Shown here: in pieces, positions 21,982-31,812 of the stretch
Numbering within the stretch: the stretch's first letter is position 1
Layout of the letters: each line of letters begins with the position of its first letter
From: Saccharina japonica
Taxonomy: Eukaryota; Sar; Phaeophyceae; Laminariales; Laminariaceae
Assembly (NCBI GenBank): GCA_008828725.1
Contig: MEHQ01002099.1
Location: forward strand, 313,830-377,829
Reading direction: 5' to 3'
Length of the DNA: 64,000 nt
Made by a program: the position numbers and the translations under genes
Notes under the pieces: generated by a model
What the model saw: only the letters and a program-made list of their open reading frames with translations
Databases searched by the model: none
Told to the model about the DNA's origin: nothing

Positions 21982-22232
21982 TACACTATATATAGACTGC
22001 TATATAGAGCACTTTTACTTTTTGGCCAAACTACAGTAGTTGTGACTGTCGACGCATTATACGGTATAAGAGCGTGCACCTGCAATTTTCTGTGAGGCTA
22101 CCCACTTGAGAAGCTCTGCATAATATCACCAAAACACAGATTTTTGAGAAAAAGTGTACGCTTAACCTCATGAGAAGTCCCGCCAGTCAGAGGGCTACCT
22201 CTACGAGTATCGCAGCACAAGTCTGACGGGGC

Positions 22233-22319
22233 TTAGCCCATTCATAACTGAAAAAAGTTTCCCACACTAATCCCGAGTAGTTTGTCCCCAAAAATGGGGG
22301 ACCAGTTCTTAAGGGGGTG
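22233..22319 (-). mobile_element. MITE family B in unit A, site 1
   Basis: The insert carries CCCATTCATAACTGAAAAAA and TGGGGGACCAGTTCTTAAGG. Unit B has no insert here: it reads GGGGCTTGAGAAGTGACGG straight through. Flanks are mutated from TTAA. Confidence 0.75.
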
Positions 22320-22394
22320 AAGAAGTGACGGAACCGTATACCCCCTAACGTTGGAATACCGTTCATGTTTTTTTTTAATAAAGCATGCCTTAGA

Positions 22395-22780
22395 CGCGTG
22401 CTGTATACGATAGAGGTACTGTACCGTTTTTTGGCTGATTTTTTTTCTGAAAGATCGGACTCCTTAACCCTTGTAGGACTGGAGTCCCGTTTTTGGGACA
22501 AATTACTTAGAATTAGAGTGGTCTGTCCCCCAAATGGGACTGCAGTCCTAGAAGGGTTAACCCCAAATCCTCGGACTTTTCTTCTTGTGTTGGAATATTT
22601 CGTTCATTTTGACAGTTGGGCCATGGTAGTGTTCATCGGGTGTACTAGTACTAGTAGTAGCACTTTTATCTTCCTCCAAAACCAGTGTGCAGGCTACTGC
22701 AGGTATAGAGCTCCTCAAGTGACCAATCACCCTCAGAAACAAACATGGTGATGAACCTCTCTACCTTAAGATAGCATGTG
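22395..22780 (+). mobile_element. Element F, copy 1, with nested MITE B
   Basis: Element F runs from GCGTGCTGTATACGATAGAG to CTACCTTAAGATAGCATG. These ends are imperfect inverted repeats of each other (GATAGAGGT against GGTAGAGAGGT). The body includes CCGTTTTTTGGCTGA and CAAATCCTCGGAC. A MITE B sits at its internal TTAA (22464-22560). Confidence 0.7.
22464..22560 (+). mobile_element. MITE family B in element F copy 1 (TTAA target)
   Basis: The element reads TTAA-CCC ... GGG-TTAA. Unit B has the unoccupied site with a mutated single TTATAA. Exact TTAA duplication with CCC/GGG ends is the piggyBac pattern; at under 100 bp it is non-autonomous. Confidence 0.8.
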
Positions 22781-23373
22781 TCCTTACGCATTGGATACAC
22801 CAGTACCTATTAGCAGGCCATGGTATTTTTGGTATTGTTCTTATCTTGATCATGTATTTACAATCAAGTGAATAACCTCAGATAATTTTAGGCGCAACCC
22901 CTACAAGGCACGCGTCGTTGATACCAAGCAGGGCAAGGCAAGCGCGCCGGGGGGGAGGGAAGCCTGGCGTTCTTATTATCATACAACAGTGCCAAACGTA
23001 GGGGTTTCTTATTTGTGGACCTATTATGTTGTACAGCACCAAAGGTAGGACATTTCTTAGCCGTAGAGCTATTCTGCTGTGCCGGAGTTGTTCACTGTTT
23101 ACGAGTACCGCCGGGGGTTCGATGCCATCATGCATCATGCGCTCTCTCAATGTCGACATCATGCATCATGCATCAGGCGTCTCTCTCAATGTCGACGAAT
23201 GCTGGCGATTTCCGCTCCTCCACGACTTCGATGTAGCTGTCGAGGGCATAATATACTAGCCATGGGTCGTGTTTGTTATAAACGATTAATATTAATAGAT
23301 GGGTTGTTCGTCGCGAGGGTGTGTTATGGTATGTGCTCCGTATACCAACCCGCCTTGCAGGCAGTGGCTCACA

Positions 23374-23512
23374 TTATTACGGGGTGGGCTAATGTAGTAA
23401 ACACTAGTAACACTAGTAAATAGGACCTACGGTAAACACAAAAACCTATATGTTTACCTATTTTTGCCAACAATATTTAGTCCTGTTTATTATGATCCCC
23501 CGTTATATTATT
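23374..23512. mobile_element. MITE family E, copy 2 (in unit B)
   Basis: This is the duplicate of the copy at 20719-20857 with very few differences, so it was present before the duplication. Confidence 0.75.
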
Positions 23513-23884
23513 AAGTGCACCACATAAAAAAATAATCCCACGCAGATTACAAACGAGTGCACTACTATTCACGGCATGTAGGGTGTACGTGTGATACGGA
23601 GACGACCCAGGTCGCTTGTTTGCTGGGCGGAAATCAAAACACACCCAGCTGCGATTTCCACACGCGAGCACGCACGGCGGCACCTTTGTACCGGCGCATG
23701 ACACTATCCCGTCATTACCGAAAAGTATGACACTATTCCACCATATTGGACTTTGTCGACTACAACAAGGTACAGTAGTATAATATAGTAATATAACGAG
23801 GCCGGCTAAGACAGACTTCACGGCAGGTCCACCACTCCGTGCTCTTCCTACACCTCGGCTGGCGGAAACGGAAGCGCGAAGACC

Positions 23885-24300
23885 TACACCCTATCTACCC
23901 TACGCCGACGCGCTCGTCACGCCAGGACTCCGCGACCATTGAGGCGACGGTGCGTAGAGGGAGGATACTGTTCTGGGGGGCTCCGCGGCATGCATTATAG
24001 GCATGGGAGAGGGGCGCCTGCCGAGGAGGGTGACGTTTGTTTGGGGAGCTGGTCGGGGGTCAGGGCTACTCCGAGGGGCAGGAGAAGGATTGGATGGGGC
24101 GCCTCGAGGAACATCTGAAGGAATCCGGCATCAAGTTCGAAGGGCGGCGTGAGGCAGCACTGAAGGAGGTCAGATGGTTCCGGCGGATCGAGGGCTGGAC
24201 GGAGGCCTTCATGCGGACATTGAATGGCGCCGAGAGGAGCAGAGTGGGCAGTGCGACACACAAGACGGTTGCCACCGCGACACTAAACCTTGGGCACTAA
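23885..24300 (+). pseudogene. Non-LTR retrotransposon ORF2 C-terminal fragment, unit B
   Basis: From about 23930 the plus strand reads IEATVRRGRILFWGA, then GEGRLPRRVTF in one frame. It continues in the 24037-24300 frame as FGELVGGQGYSEGQEKDWMG, EEHLKESGIKFEGRREAALK and WFRRIEGWTEAFM. This order (R-x-x-LF-G, RLP-x-x-V-x-GEL, G-x-x-x-WM-x-x-L, W/R-x-A, W-x-R) is the usual ending of LINE-type ORF2 proteins. No RT core is present, so it is 5'-truncated. It is the best preserved of the three related copies (4744, 21230, 23885). Confidence 0.55.
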
Positions 24301-24324
24301 ACTACGACAGGGGCATACCAGGTA

Positions 24325-24633
24325 CAGCAGCACAGGACATCTACAGTAGTAAGAACAGGAACTCTGGTCCAGGCTGAATTTCTTATTTGAGAGAGGGTGC
24401 TTTCTACACTAATTTCAAGGTAGCGACTCCCGAATTCATTATTTTCCTCGTAATCTCAGCCTGGCTTTCTTGTTAGCCTAGAAACGGGAACTCTGGCTCA
24501 GGCTGGATTTCTTATTTGAGAGAGGGTGCTTTCTACGCTAAATTTAAGATAGCGACTCCCGAATTTCTTATTTTCCTCGTAATCTCAGCCTGGCTTTCTT
24601 GTTGGCCTGTTTCTTATTGGGTGTCCTGCACTG
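24325..24633 (+). mobile_element. MITE family A, dimeric copy in unit B
   Basis: It has the same dimeric structure as 21674-21981, with TA at both outer flanks. The dimer therefore predates the segmental duplication. Confidence 0.8.
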
Positions 24634-24939
24634 TACACTACATATAGACTGCTATATAGAGCACTTTTACTTTTTGGCCAAAGTAGTTGTGACTGTCGAC
24701 GCATTATACGGTATAGGAGTGTGCACCTCCAATTTTCTGTGAGGCCACTTACCCACTCGAGAATCTCTGCATATCACCGACAAAAAAAAACATTTCAAGA
24801 AAAAGTGTACGCTTAACCCCATGAGAAGCCCTGCCAGTCAGAGTGCTACTTCTACGAGTATCGCAGCACATGTCTGGCGGGGCTTGAGAAGTGACGGAAC
24901 CGTATACCCCATAACGTTGGAATGCCGTTCATGTTTGTT

Positions 24940-25028
24940 TTAACCCCTTAATAACTGGTCCCCGGTTTTTGGGAAAAAAATACTTGAAATTAGCGTGGGA
25001 TACATTTTTTCAGTTCTGAATGGGTTAA
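24940..25028 (+). mobile_element. MITE family B in unit B (TTAA target)
   Basis: TTAA at 24940-24943 and 25025-25028 flank CCCCTTAATAACTGGTCCCC ... CAGTTCTGAATGGG. Unit A has a single TTAA at the same point (near 22375-22378). Confidence 0.85.
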
Positions 25029-25047
25029 ACAAGGCATATGCCTTAGA

Positions 25048-25329
25048 CGCGTGCTACATACGATAGAGGTACTATTGTACCGTTTTTTTGGCTGAAATAT
25101 TTTCTGAAAGGTCGGATTCCTTATAACCCAAATCCTCGGACTTTTTTTCTTGTGTTGGAATATTTCGTTCATTTTGACACTTGGGCCATGGTAGTGTTCA
25201 TCGGGTACATATTTAGCAGTTTTATCTTCCTCCAAAATCAGTTTTTAGACTACTGCAGGTATAGAGGTAATCAAGTCACCCCCCTCAGAAGGCAAAAACA
25301 TGGTGATGAACCTCTACCCTGGCATGCGT
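25048..25329 (+). mobile_element. Element F, copy 2 (empty internal site)
   Basis: It runs from GCGTGCTACATACGATAGAG to CCTCTACCCTGGCATGCG. The internal site that holds MITEs in other copies reads CCTTATAACCCAAATCC here, without insertion. Confidence 0.7.
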
Positions 25330-25544
25330 CCTCACGCGTTGTATACAGTACCTATTAGTAGGCCATGGTATTTTTGGTATTGTTCTTATCTTGATCATGT
25401 ATTTATAGTGGGCCAGCTTTAGTGAGATGGAGAGCTCCCATACTATAATCAAGTGAAGAACCTCAGAGAATATTAGGCGCCACCCCTACAAGGCACACGT
25501 CGTTGACACCAAGCAAGGCAAGGCAAGCGCGCCGGGAGGGGGGG

Positions 25545-25717
25545 GGAGTGTAATCGGTATTCATGCATGGCCGTAGTCGTATGATCATAGACTCTCGCAT
25601 CCCTACAATGCCGGGACGGGGCATGTCCGCTTTTCACCGACCAGGCAGACATTTCTTACACACCAAGCACGAACTGCTTGGCAAGTCTCATGAAGGGTGA
25701 GCTGCCGGGGGGGGGTC
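25545..25717 (+). repeat. Dispersed repeat R1, copy 3
   Basis: R1 words ATGCATGGCCGTAGTCGTAT and CTCGCATCCCTACAATGCCG lie between G-runs at 25538-25547 and 25708-25716. Confidence 0.75.
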
Positions 25718-26563
25718 CTGCCCAGCAGACGGACAGTCTGGGTCTGGCCATTATCGCATCCATGTGTGCCTTCCCAAGGCCGTAAGCAGATAACGTAGGG
25801 CCGCCCGGACTTCTGCCCTTTCTGCATGTCTCCCATCTATGACACCCATGATTTCGTGTTATGTCAGCAGTTTTTGGTGCCTGCTTTTCGTTTTTCGCTT
25901 GTCGTTTTTTGTTTCGTGTTTTTGTTTTCCGCTTGTTTCGAACGCGTATATACGCATACTATTCATAGGTCTTGTTGGTTGACTTTTGCGATTGATTTGC
26001 CGCCGCCCCCTGTTGCCCAGTCTGCGCATTCTCTTGTATATTCTCTTGTTTTTTTTCCCGTTGTATTTGTTCATGTTTTCCTCTTTGTGTGCCATGTCCT
26101 CGATTCCTGACGCAAGTAGTCGTGAAACGTATGGCATGTATACATTTCTGATAACGCGCGTACGCTCATTTCGCTTCGTATTTTTGGTCTTAGGTTGGTC
26201 ATTTCGTTTCAGTTATGTACGTATGCGTGTGTGTTCTTTTCTTTCATTTTTTTCCCAGCCGGAGCTCCCACTATATCGTTCTCCCCCATACCGCTGTATC
26301 CCACACGTCGTCGATGGTCGATGGCACCCCGTAACGTTTAAGTTTGAAGAAGAGTTTAGCCACGCCAAAATCCACAATTGCACCGCTTCAAGACAGTTTC
26401 ATGCTGCCCCCAGGAACGCCTCAAACCTCCCAACTCCCGTGTATACTGCTTCGTGTCTTTACCATTCGCCGTCATATATACGTATATACCAGGTACCAAT
26501 TTCCAAATTTACTTCCTACTTCCTTACTGGGAAAGGCTATCCACTTTGTTGCCTGCGTGGGGG

Positions 26564-26866
26564 GCGTGCTATATACGATAGAGGTATACCGTTTTTTGGC
26601 AGAAACGTTTTCTGAATGACCTATAAAAGGCTCCTTAGCCCGAAATTGTCGGAATCTACCATTATTGTGTTGAAATATTTTTCGTTGTATGCTTGGCCCA
26701 CGGGAATGCTGTTCATCGAGTACGAGCACTTTTAGCTTCCTCCAAATCAGTTTTTGGGCGAGGTAGTAATAGTACGAGTAGCACTCTTGAAGTAACCATC
26801 TTCAAAAGGCAAAAGCTTATTAATAATAACATGGTGTTGCACCTCTCTACCTTAAGATACCATGCG
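26564..26866 (+). mobile_element. Element F, copy 3 (empty internal site)
   Basis: It runs from GCGTGCTATATACGATAGAG to CTACCTTAAGATACCATGCG. The insertion hotspot is unoccupied and reads GGCTCCTTAGCCCGAAATTG. This is the best reference for the intact element, about 303 bp. Confidence 0.75.
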
Positions 26867-27081
26867 CCATTTGCGCATATAAGTCGAGTTTAGTCTGGTG
26901 TACGCATATAGGATACTCTTTGAGGACACCCGGGTAACCCCACGTGGATAGAGCAAATACGGTACCAGCCCTAGAGGCCGAGGTTAATATACCCGACCCC
27001 TGAGAAAAGCAAAGCCTTGGTTCCGAAACATACCCGGGGTAGTCGGATACCTTTGCAGAATTACGGGGTACGATACGAGTA

Positions 27082-27133
27082 GTCCATCGTATTATACAGT
27101 ACTACGTAGTAGTATCCAGAAACTACGATGGAC
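27082..27133. repeat. Conserved inverted repeat (C1)
   Basis: GTCCATCGTA and TACGATGGAC form perfect 10-bp arms around 32 nt that contain ACTACGTAGT. The copy at 29559-29610 is unchanged although nearby bases differ. Confidence 0.75.
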
Positions 27134-27588
27134 CCAAAATTGATACATCCCTCTATTGTTACCGACCAATACGTAAAGGTTCTGGTAACTATGTTCCCTC
27201 GTAACAGCACAACCCTAGGGTATCTATAGGAAATTATATACTATGAAAAATAAAATAAAAACGACAGCTGTGAGATCGTGTATCGGTTGAGGGTCATTGT
27301 TTACGATACAAATGTAAGTAATACCAGTAATAGTGTGGATTAATTAGTTTAGCTAAAGGGGAAGAACAATATACAGTGGTACACGCCTGGACGCCAAGGT
27401 TTAGTTTTTCATCGAGGATACCCTCTGGTAACACACCGTGGACATTGCTAACGTACAGCAGGGTCGTAAATAGGTGGTGCGCTGGTGCGCTGGTGCACAA
27501 ATATCTGAGAAATAGCGCGCAGCGCACAAGTTGCCGGAGGCTATGTGCGGCTTGCCGCACATCGCTTTTTGGGGGCCGCACATTTTCT
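27134..27588. other. Right part of unit C1
   Basis: No gene is recognised. The final 130 bp (GCGCTGGTGCGCTGGTGC, GTGCGGCTTGCCGCAC) is GC-rich and absent from unit C2. Confidence 0.35.
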
Positions 27589-28818
27589 NCATAGACTCTC
27601 GCATCCCTCCAATGCCGGGACGGGGCATGTCCGCTTTTCACCGACCAGGCAGACATTTCTTAAACACCAAGCACGAAGTGCTTGGCAAGTCTCATGAAGG
27701 GTGAGCTGCCGGGGGGGGTTCCTGCCCAGCAGACGGACAGTCTGGGTCTGGCCATTATCGCATCCATGTGTGCCTTCCCAAGGCCGTAAGCAGATAACGT
27801 AGGGCCGCCCGGACTTCTGCCCTTTCTGCATGTCTCCCATCTATGACACCCATGATTTCGTGTTCTGTCAGCAGTTTTTGGTGCCTGCTTTTCGTTTTTC
27901 GCTTGTCGTTTTTTGTTTCTTGTTTTTGTATTCCGCTTGTTTCGAACGCGTATATACGCATACTATTCATAGCTCTTGTTGGTTGACTTTTTTTGCGATT
28001 GATTCGCCGCCACCCCCTGTTGCCCAGTCTGCGTATTCTCTTGTATATTATCTTGCTTTTTTTCTTTGTATTTGTTCATGTTTTCTTCTTTGTATGCCAT
28101 GTCCTCGATTCCTGATGCAAGTATTAAATGTCGTGAAAAGTATGATAGGTATACATTTCTGATAGCGCACGTGCGCTCATTTCGCTTGCATTTCTTGTCT
28201 CAGGTTGAGCAATTTGTTTCAGCTATATACATAAGTATGCGTATGTGTTATTTTTCTTTCATTTTATCCAGCCGGAGCTCCCACTATATTATTTTCCCTC
28301 GTTCGCTGAATTAATTAATCCCCACTAGTAGTTATTAATTAATTGCATCTACCCCCATCCACACTACATATATACTAGTAGTACTAATACTTGCTACTCG
28401 TAGGTAGCGAAATCAGTGATATCGTAATCGTTCCCAGTTCCCAGTTCCCATTCGGTTACATATCACTACTATAGCAGTACAGTATGATACATTTATATAT
28501 GGTATCAACTGCTGAGAGCGCCTATTAATAGTGGCTATTGTTCTCCCCCCTACCGCTATATATGTAACGTTTCGTCGATGGTCGATGGCGCCCCGTATGT
28601 TTGAAGTTAGAAGAAGATTGCAGCCACGCCAAAACCCACAATTGCACCTCTTCAAGGCAGTTTCATGCTGCCCCCAGGAACGCCTCAAACCTCCCAACTC
28701 CCGTGTATACTGCTTCGTGTCTTTAACATTCGCCGTCATATAAACGTACCAAATTCCAATTTTACTATGAACACTTCCTTACTGGAAAAGGCTATCCACT
28801 TTGTTGCCTGCGTGGGGG

Positions 28819-29322
28819 GCGTGCTATATACGATAGAGGTATACCGTTTTTTGGCAGAAACGTTTTCGGTATTACGGGGGGGCTCCTTAGGGCCCATATT
28901 AACGAGTATAAAATAAATTCAATTTGGAAAAACAAAAATTCAAATTCGCTTTTCATTGGTCAACACACGCACCAGCACCAAATATTAGGATCTTGGGGTA
29001 TAATCTTGGGTGGTGGTGCGGGTTCTGACCAATGAAAAGCGGATTTGATTTTTTTTTTCCAAATTGTTTTTTTTTTCTTCGTTAAAACGGGCCCTTAGCC
29101 CCAAATCGACGGAATTTCATGATTGTTGTGTTGAAATATTTTTCGTTGTATACTTGGGCCCACGGGACTGTTCACCGAGTACGAGCACTTTTATCTTCCT
29201 CCTAATCAGTTTTTGGGTGAGGTATTAATAGTAGCGCTCCTGAAGTGACCACCCTTAGAAGGCAAAACCTTATTAATAATAACATGGTGTATACCATACA
29301 CCTCTACCTTAAGATAGCATGC
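28819..29322 (+). mobile_element. Element F, copy 4, with nested MITE C
   Basis: Same boundaries as copy 3. The internal GGCTCCTTA site is occupied by MITE C (28890-29094). Confidence 0.75.
28890..29094. mobile_element. MITE family C (GGGCCC ends, TTA target), copy 1
   Basis: The 205-bp near-perfect palindrome starts GGGCCCATATTAACGAGTAT and ends CGTTAAAACGGGCCC. Inner arms carry CGCTTTTCATTGGTCA and CACGCACCAGCACCAA. TTA is duplicated at both flanks, and the empty site with one TTA is at 26627-26629. A 3-bp TTA/TAA duplication fits PIF/Harbinger (Tourist-like) MITEs. Confidence 0.85.
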
Positions 29323-29558
29323 GTCTACTACCTTAAGGGCAAACGGTACTTGTACGATATATGTCGAGTTTAGTCTGGTGTACGCATAGGCTACTCTTTA
29401 GGGACATCTGGGTAACCCCACGTGGATAGAGCAAATACGGTACCAGCCCTAGAGGCTGAGGTTAATATACCCGACCCCTGAGAAAGCAAAGCCTTGGTTC
29501 CGAAACATACCCGGGGTAGTCGGATACCTTTGCAGAACTACGGGGTACGCTACTAGTA

Positions 29559-29610
29559 GTCCATCGTATTATACAGTACTACGTAGTAGTATCCAGAAAC
29601 TACGATGGAC
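29559..29610. repeat. Conserved inverted repeat (C2)
   Basis: The 52-nt hairpin is identical to 27082-27133. Confidence 0.75.
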
Positions 29611-29790
29611 CCAAAATTGATACATCCCTCTATTTTTACCGACCATTACGTATAGGTTCTGGTAACTATGTTCCCGCGTAACAGCACAACCCTATTACAT
29701 ATATAGGAAATTATATCGTACTATGAAAAATAAAATAAAAAAGACAGCTGGGAGATCGTGTATCGGTTGAGGGTCATAGTTTACGATTTA

Positions 29791-30017
29791 GAGCAATCCC
29801 ACGGTAGGGGCACCACTTTTTGGCTCAATATTTTCTGACCGGTTGAGCTCCTCACGTGAGTAACCACCGGATACCATTTATATTTTACTGGTATATTTGT
29901 TTATGGACTACCGCATTGGAAGTGTTGGTCGGGTTGCGCGAACGAATGCTTCCGAAGTCATGTCTCGCGTGAGAGGAGCTCAGAAAATTCTGCTGCGCCC
30001 CTACCGTGGAATGAGTC
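29791..30017. mobile_element. MITE family G, copy 1
   Basis: The ends are GAGCAATCCCACGGTAGGGG and the complement of GACTCATTCCACGGTAGGGG. Unit C1 has no insert here: it reads TTTACGATACAAATG. The flanks are compatible with a GATA duplication with a mutated left copy. Confidence 0.8.
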
Positions 30018-30236
30018 GATACAAATGTAAGTAATACCATTAATAGTGTGGATGGGGGTGGATGATATTAGGTAATTAACTACTTGAGCTAACGTAGTGT
30101 GGATTCACTAATTTAGCTAAAGGGGAAGAACAATATACAGTACTCGTAGTACACGCCTGAACGCCAAAGGTTAGTTTTTCATCGAGGACACCCTGGTAGC
30201 ACACCGTAGACATTGCTATTAATAGTACCGTACAGC

Positions 30237-30588
30237 AGTACCGCCCCCTGGAGACCGCTAGTCTGAGCCATAGTTCACAACTATCGCCAGGCATATAGTC
30301 GGATACCTTCATTAAATAGTACAGCCCCAGGGTGTATTGGGAAAAATGGGTGCCTTGAGGCCAAGGCTTAATTTTTCTTCGCCTATGATGTTGATTTGTG
30401 GTGCATCCTCGTAGCATAGGCGGGCTGCAATTAATTTTGCCATGAGCTCGTACTTACTACGTACACCCCTCGCCATCTATTATGCATAGTCTTGTGTGCT
30501 ACATCACGAGATATACTCGGGGAAGTTACTTGTATATGTATTACCTCGAGTGCAGCCCAGGGTGATCTACCTGACATAAATATATGCT
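30237..30588. other. Intergenic
   Basis: No gene is recognised. Confidence 0.3.
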
Positions 30589-30882
30589 ATGACGCCCCGA
30601 CACTATTCATTTTTGTATACTGAAAATAACTGGGCCCAATGTCTAGCAGACGACCTCAGGTTTTTTCAAGCCACCAGGGGGTCCACGGAAAGCTCCCCTT
30701 TGCTGTTCGGAGCAGAGACGTTGTTATGGCCGAGGGCGGCTAAGAAGAGCGGGAAGTGGTATCGGGGGGTCGTTGAAGCGGCGGACCATTTCGTGGCGAG
30801 GTGGTACAGGGGCGAGGCGGGGAGGGGCTGGCTACGGCACGCAGCTGAGGATGCCAAGAGGGGCGACAAGGGGAGGGGGTAG
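30589..30882 (+). pseudogene. Non-LTR ORF2-like C-terminal fragment, second type
   Basis: The 97-codon frame contains CLADDLRFFQATRGSTESSP, then AAKKSGKWYRGVVEAADHFV, and ends in a basic tail. The C-L-x-D-L followed by W-x-A-A-x-x-S-x-W-R pattern parallels the tails at 4744 and 23885 but is a different family. The N-terminus begins abruptly in non-coding sequence. Assignment is inference from layout only. Confidence 0.4.
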
Positions 30883-30945
30883 TGGTACAGCTGTCGACGA
30901 ATGCAAAAACGAAATGGTAGATCGTGTGACAAGGTATCGGTTCGA

Positions 30946-31812
30946 CTAGCCCTTAATTTCTATTTTTTGTTTGTTTGTTTTTTGTTGAGTTCACCGAGGG
31001 GGGGCGCGACAGCGGTAGTATCGATACTTGACACCGCAATTGACGAGAGTAGGAAAGAGATGGCAGAAGGTGTGGCATGGTCTCCGGATCGATGTTGTAG
31101 CAGAGACGGGAACCATGTTACTATCATCCCCTTGGGTGCGATTTTCTCTTTTCTCTCTTTTCTCTTATTTCTTGCTTTTTGCCTTGTTCCTCCCTTTGTT
31201 TCCTTTTTTCCCCCCCGCAGTCTTTGTCCCGGTATCTTCCTCCTCTTCGTGTTGCTTCGCCCGAGCAGCAGCTATCTGTTCCTCTTGAGCACGTATGCTT
31301 TTCTTCTAATAGCAGCGTTTCTGGACTCCTTGCGTCATTTGTATTATGTCTCACTTCATAATTCGTCTTGTTTTACTGANCTAGCTCTTGAATTTTACTT
31401 TTTATTTTTTATTGTTGAGTTGTTCACTGGGGCGGGGGCGGCAGCAGTAGTATCGGCCCTTGACACAGCTATTGATGAGAGTAGGAAGGATATGGCAGAA
31501 GGTGTGGCATGGTCCCCGTATCGGTTTCGTAGCAGAGACGGGAACTTGTTACTATTAATACCATCGCCTTGATAACGATGTTTCTCTTTTTTTCTCTTGT
31601 GTGTTCTTTCTTGCTTTTTGCCTTGGTTCTCCCTTTGTTTCCTTTTCCCCCCCGCCGTACTATGCCGGTATCTTCCTCCTCTTCTTCGTGTTGCTTCGCC
31701 CGTGCAGCAGTTATCGTATGCTTTTCTTGTAGCAGCGCTTTTGGGTCTCATTGCGTCATTTGTATTATGTTTCATTTCGTAATTCGTTTTTTTATTATAT
31801 TTTGTTCTTATT
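30946..31812 (+). repeat. Tandem duplication of about 432 bp joined at an N
   Basis: 30946-31379 and 31381-31812 share GAGAGTAGGAA, GCAGAAGGTGTGGCATGGTC, GGTATCTTCCTCCTCTTC and a pyrimidine-rich middle. The N at 31380 is exactly at the join. A 223-codon frame spans the join, but its hydrophobic stretches come from the T-rich composition and I do not call it a gene. Confidence 0.85.

Larger units (their letters stand above)
20302..22956 (+). repeat. Head-to-tail duplication, unit A
   Basis: This unit and the next (22957-25545) align over nearly their whole length with an initial offset of 2655. Both contain, in order, a CATCATGCATCATGC repeat, MITE E, a non-LTR C-terminal fragment, a dimeric MITE A, MITE B insertions at different sites and element F. 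Identity in the first 1.5 kb is near complete. Later parts differ by indels and insertions. Confidence 0.9.
22957..25545 (+). repeat. Head-to-tail duplication, unit B
   Basis: This is the second copy of the 20302-22956 unit. It lacks two MITE B insertions seen in unit A, has a MITE B at a different TTAA (24940-25028), and has about 40 extra bases near 25406-25445. The join at 22957 lies in a G-run with no N. Confidence 0.9.
25587..27590 (+). repeat. Second tandem duplication, unit C1
   Basis: C1 and C2 (27591-30236) align head to tail with a starting offset of 2004. Shared content includes the R1 tail, a pyrimidine-rich tract, element F, a conserved inverted repeat (27082-27133) and TCGAGGAYACCCT near the right end. 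An N at 27589 sits two bases before the join. Confidence 0.88.
27591..30236 (+). repeat. Second tandem duplication, unit C2
   Basis: This copy of C1 is enlarged by about 250 bp of unrelated sequence at about 28289-28535, a MITE C inside element F and a MITE G at 29791-30017. Several small palindromic insertions distinguish it from C1. Confidence 0.88.

Noticed and set aside
30901-31572. 223-codon frame with apparent transmembrane segments
   Set aside because: It spans an N at a tandem-duplication join, and its hydrophobic runs come from T-rich sequence. The two duplicate halves do not conserve the frame.
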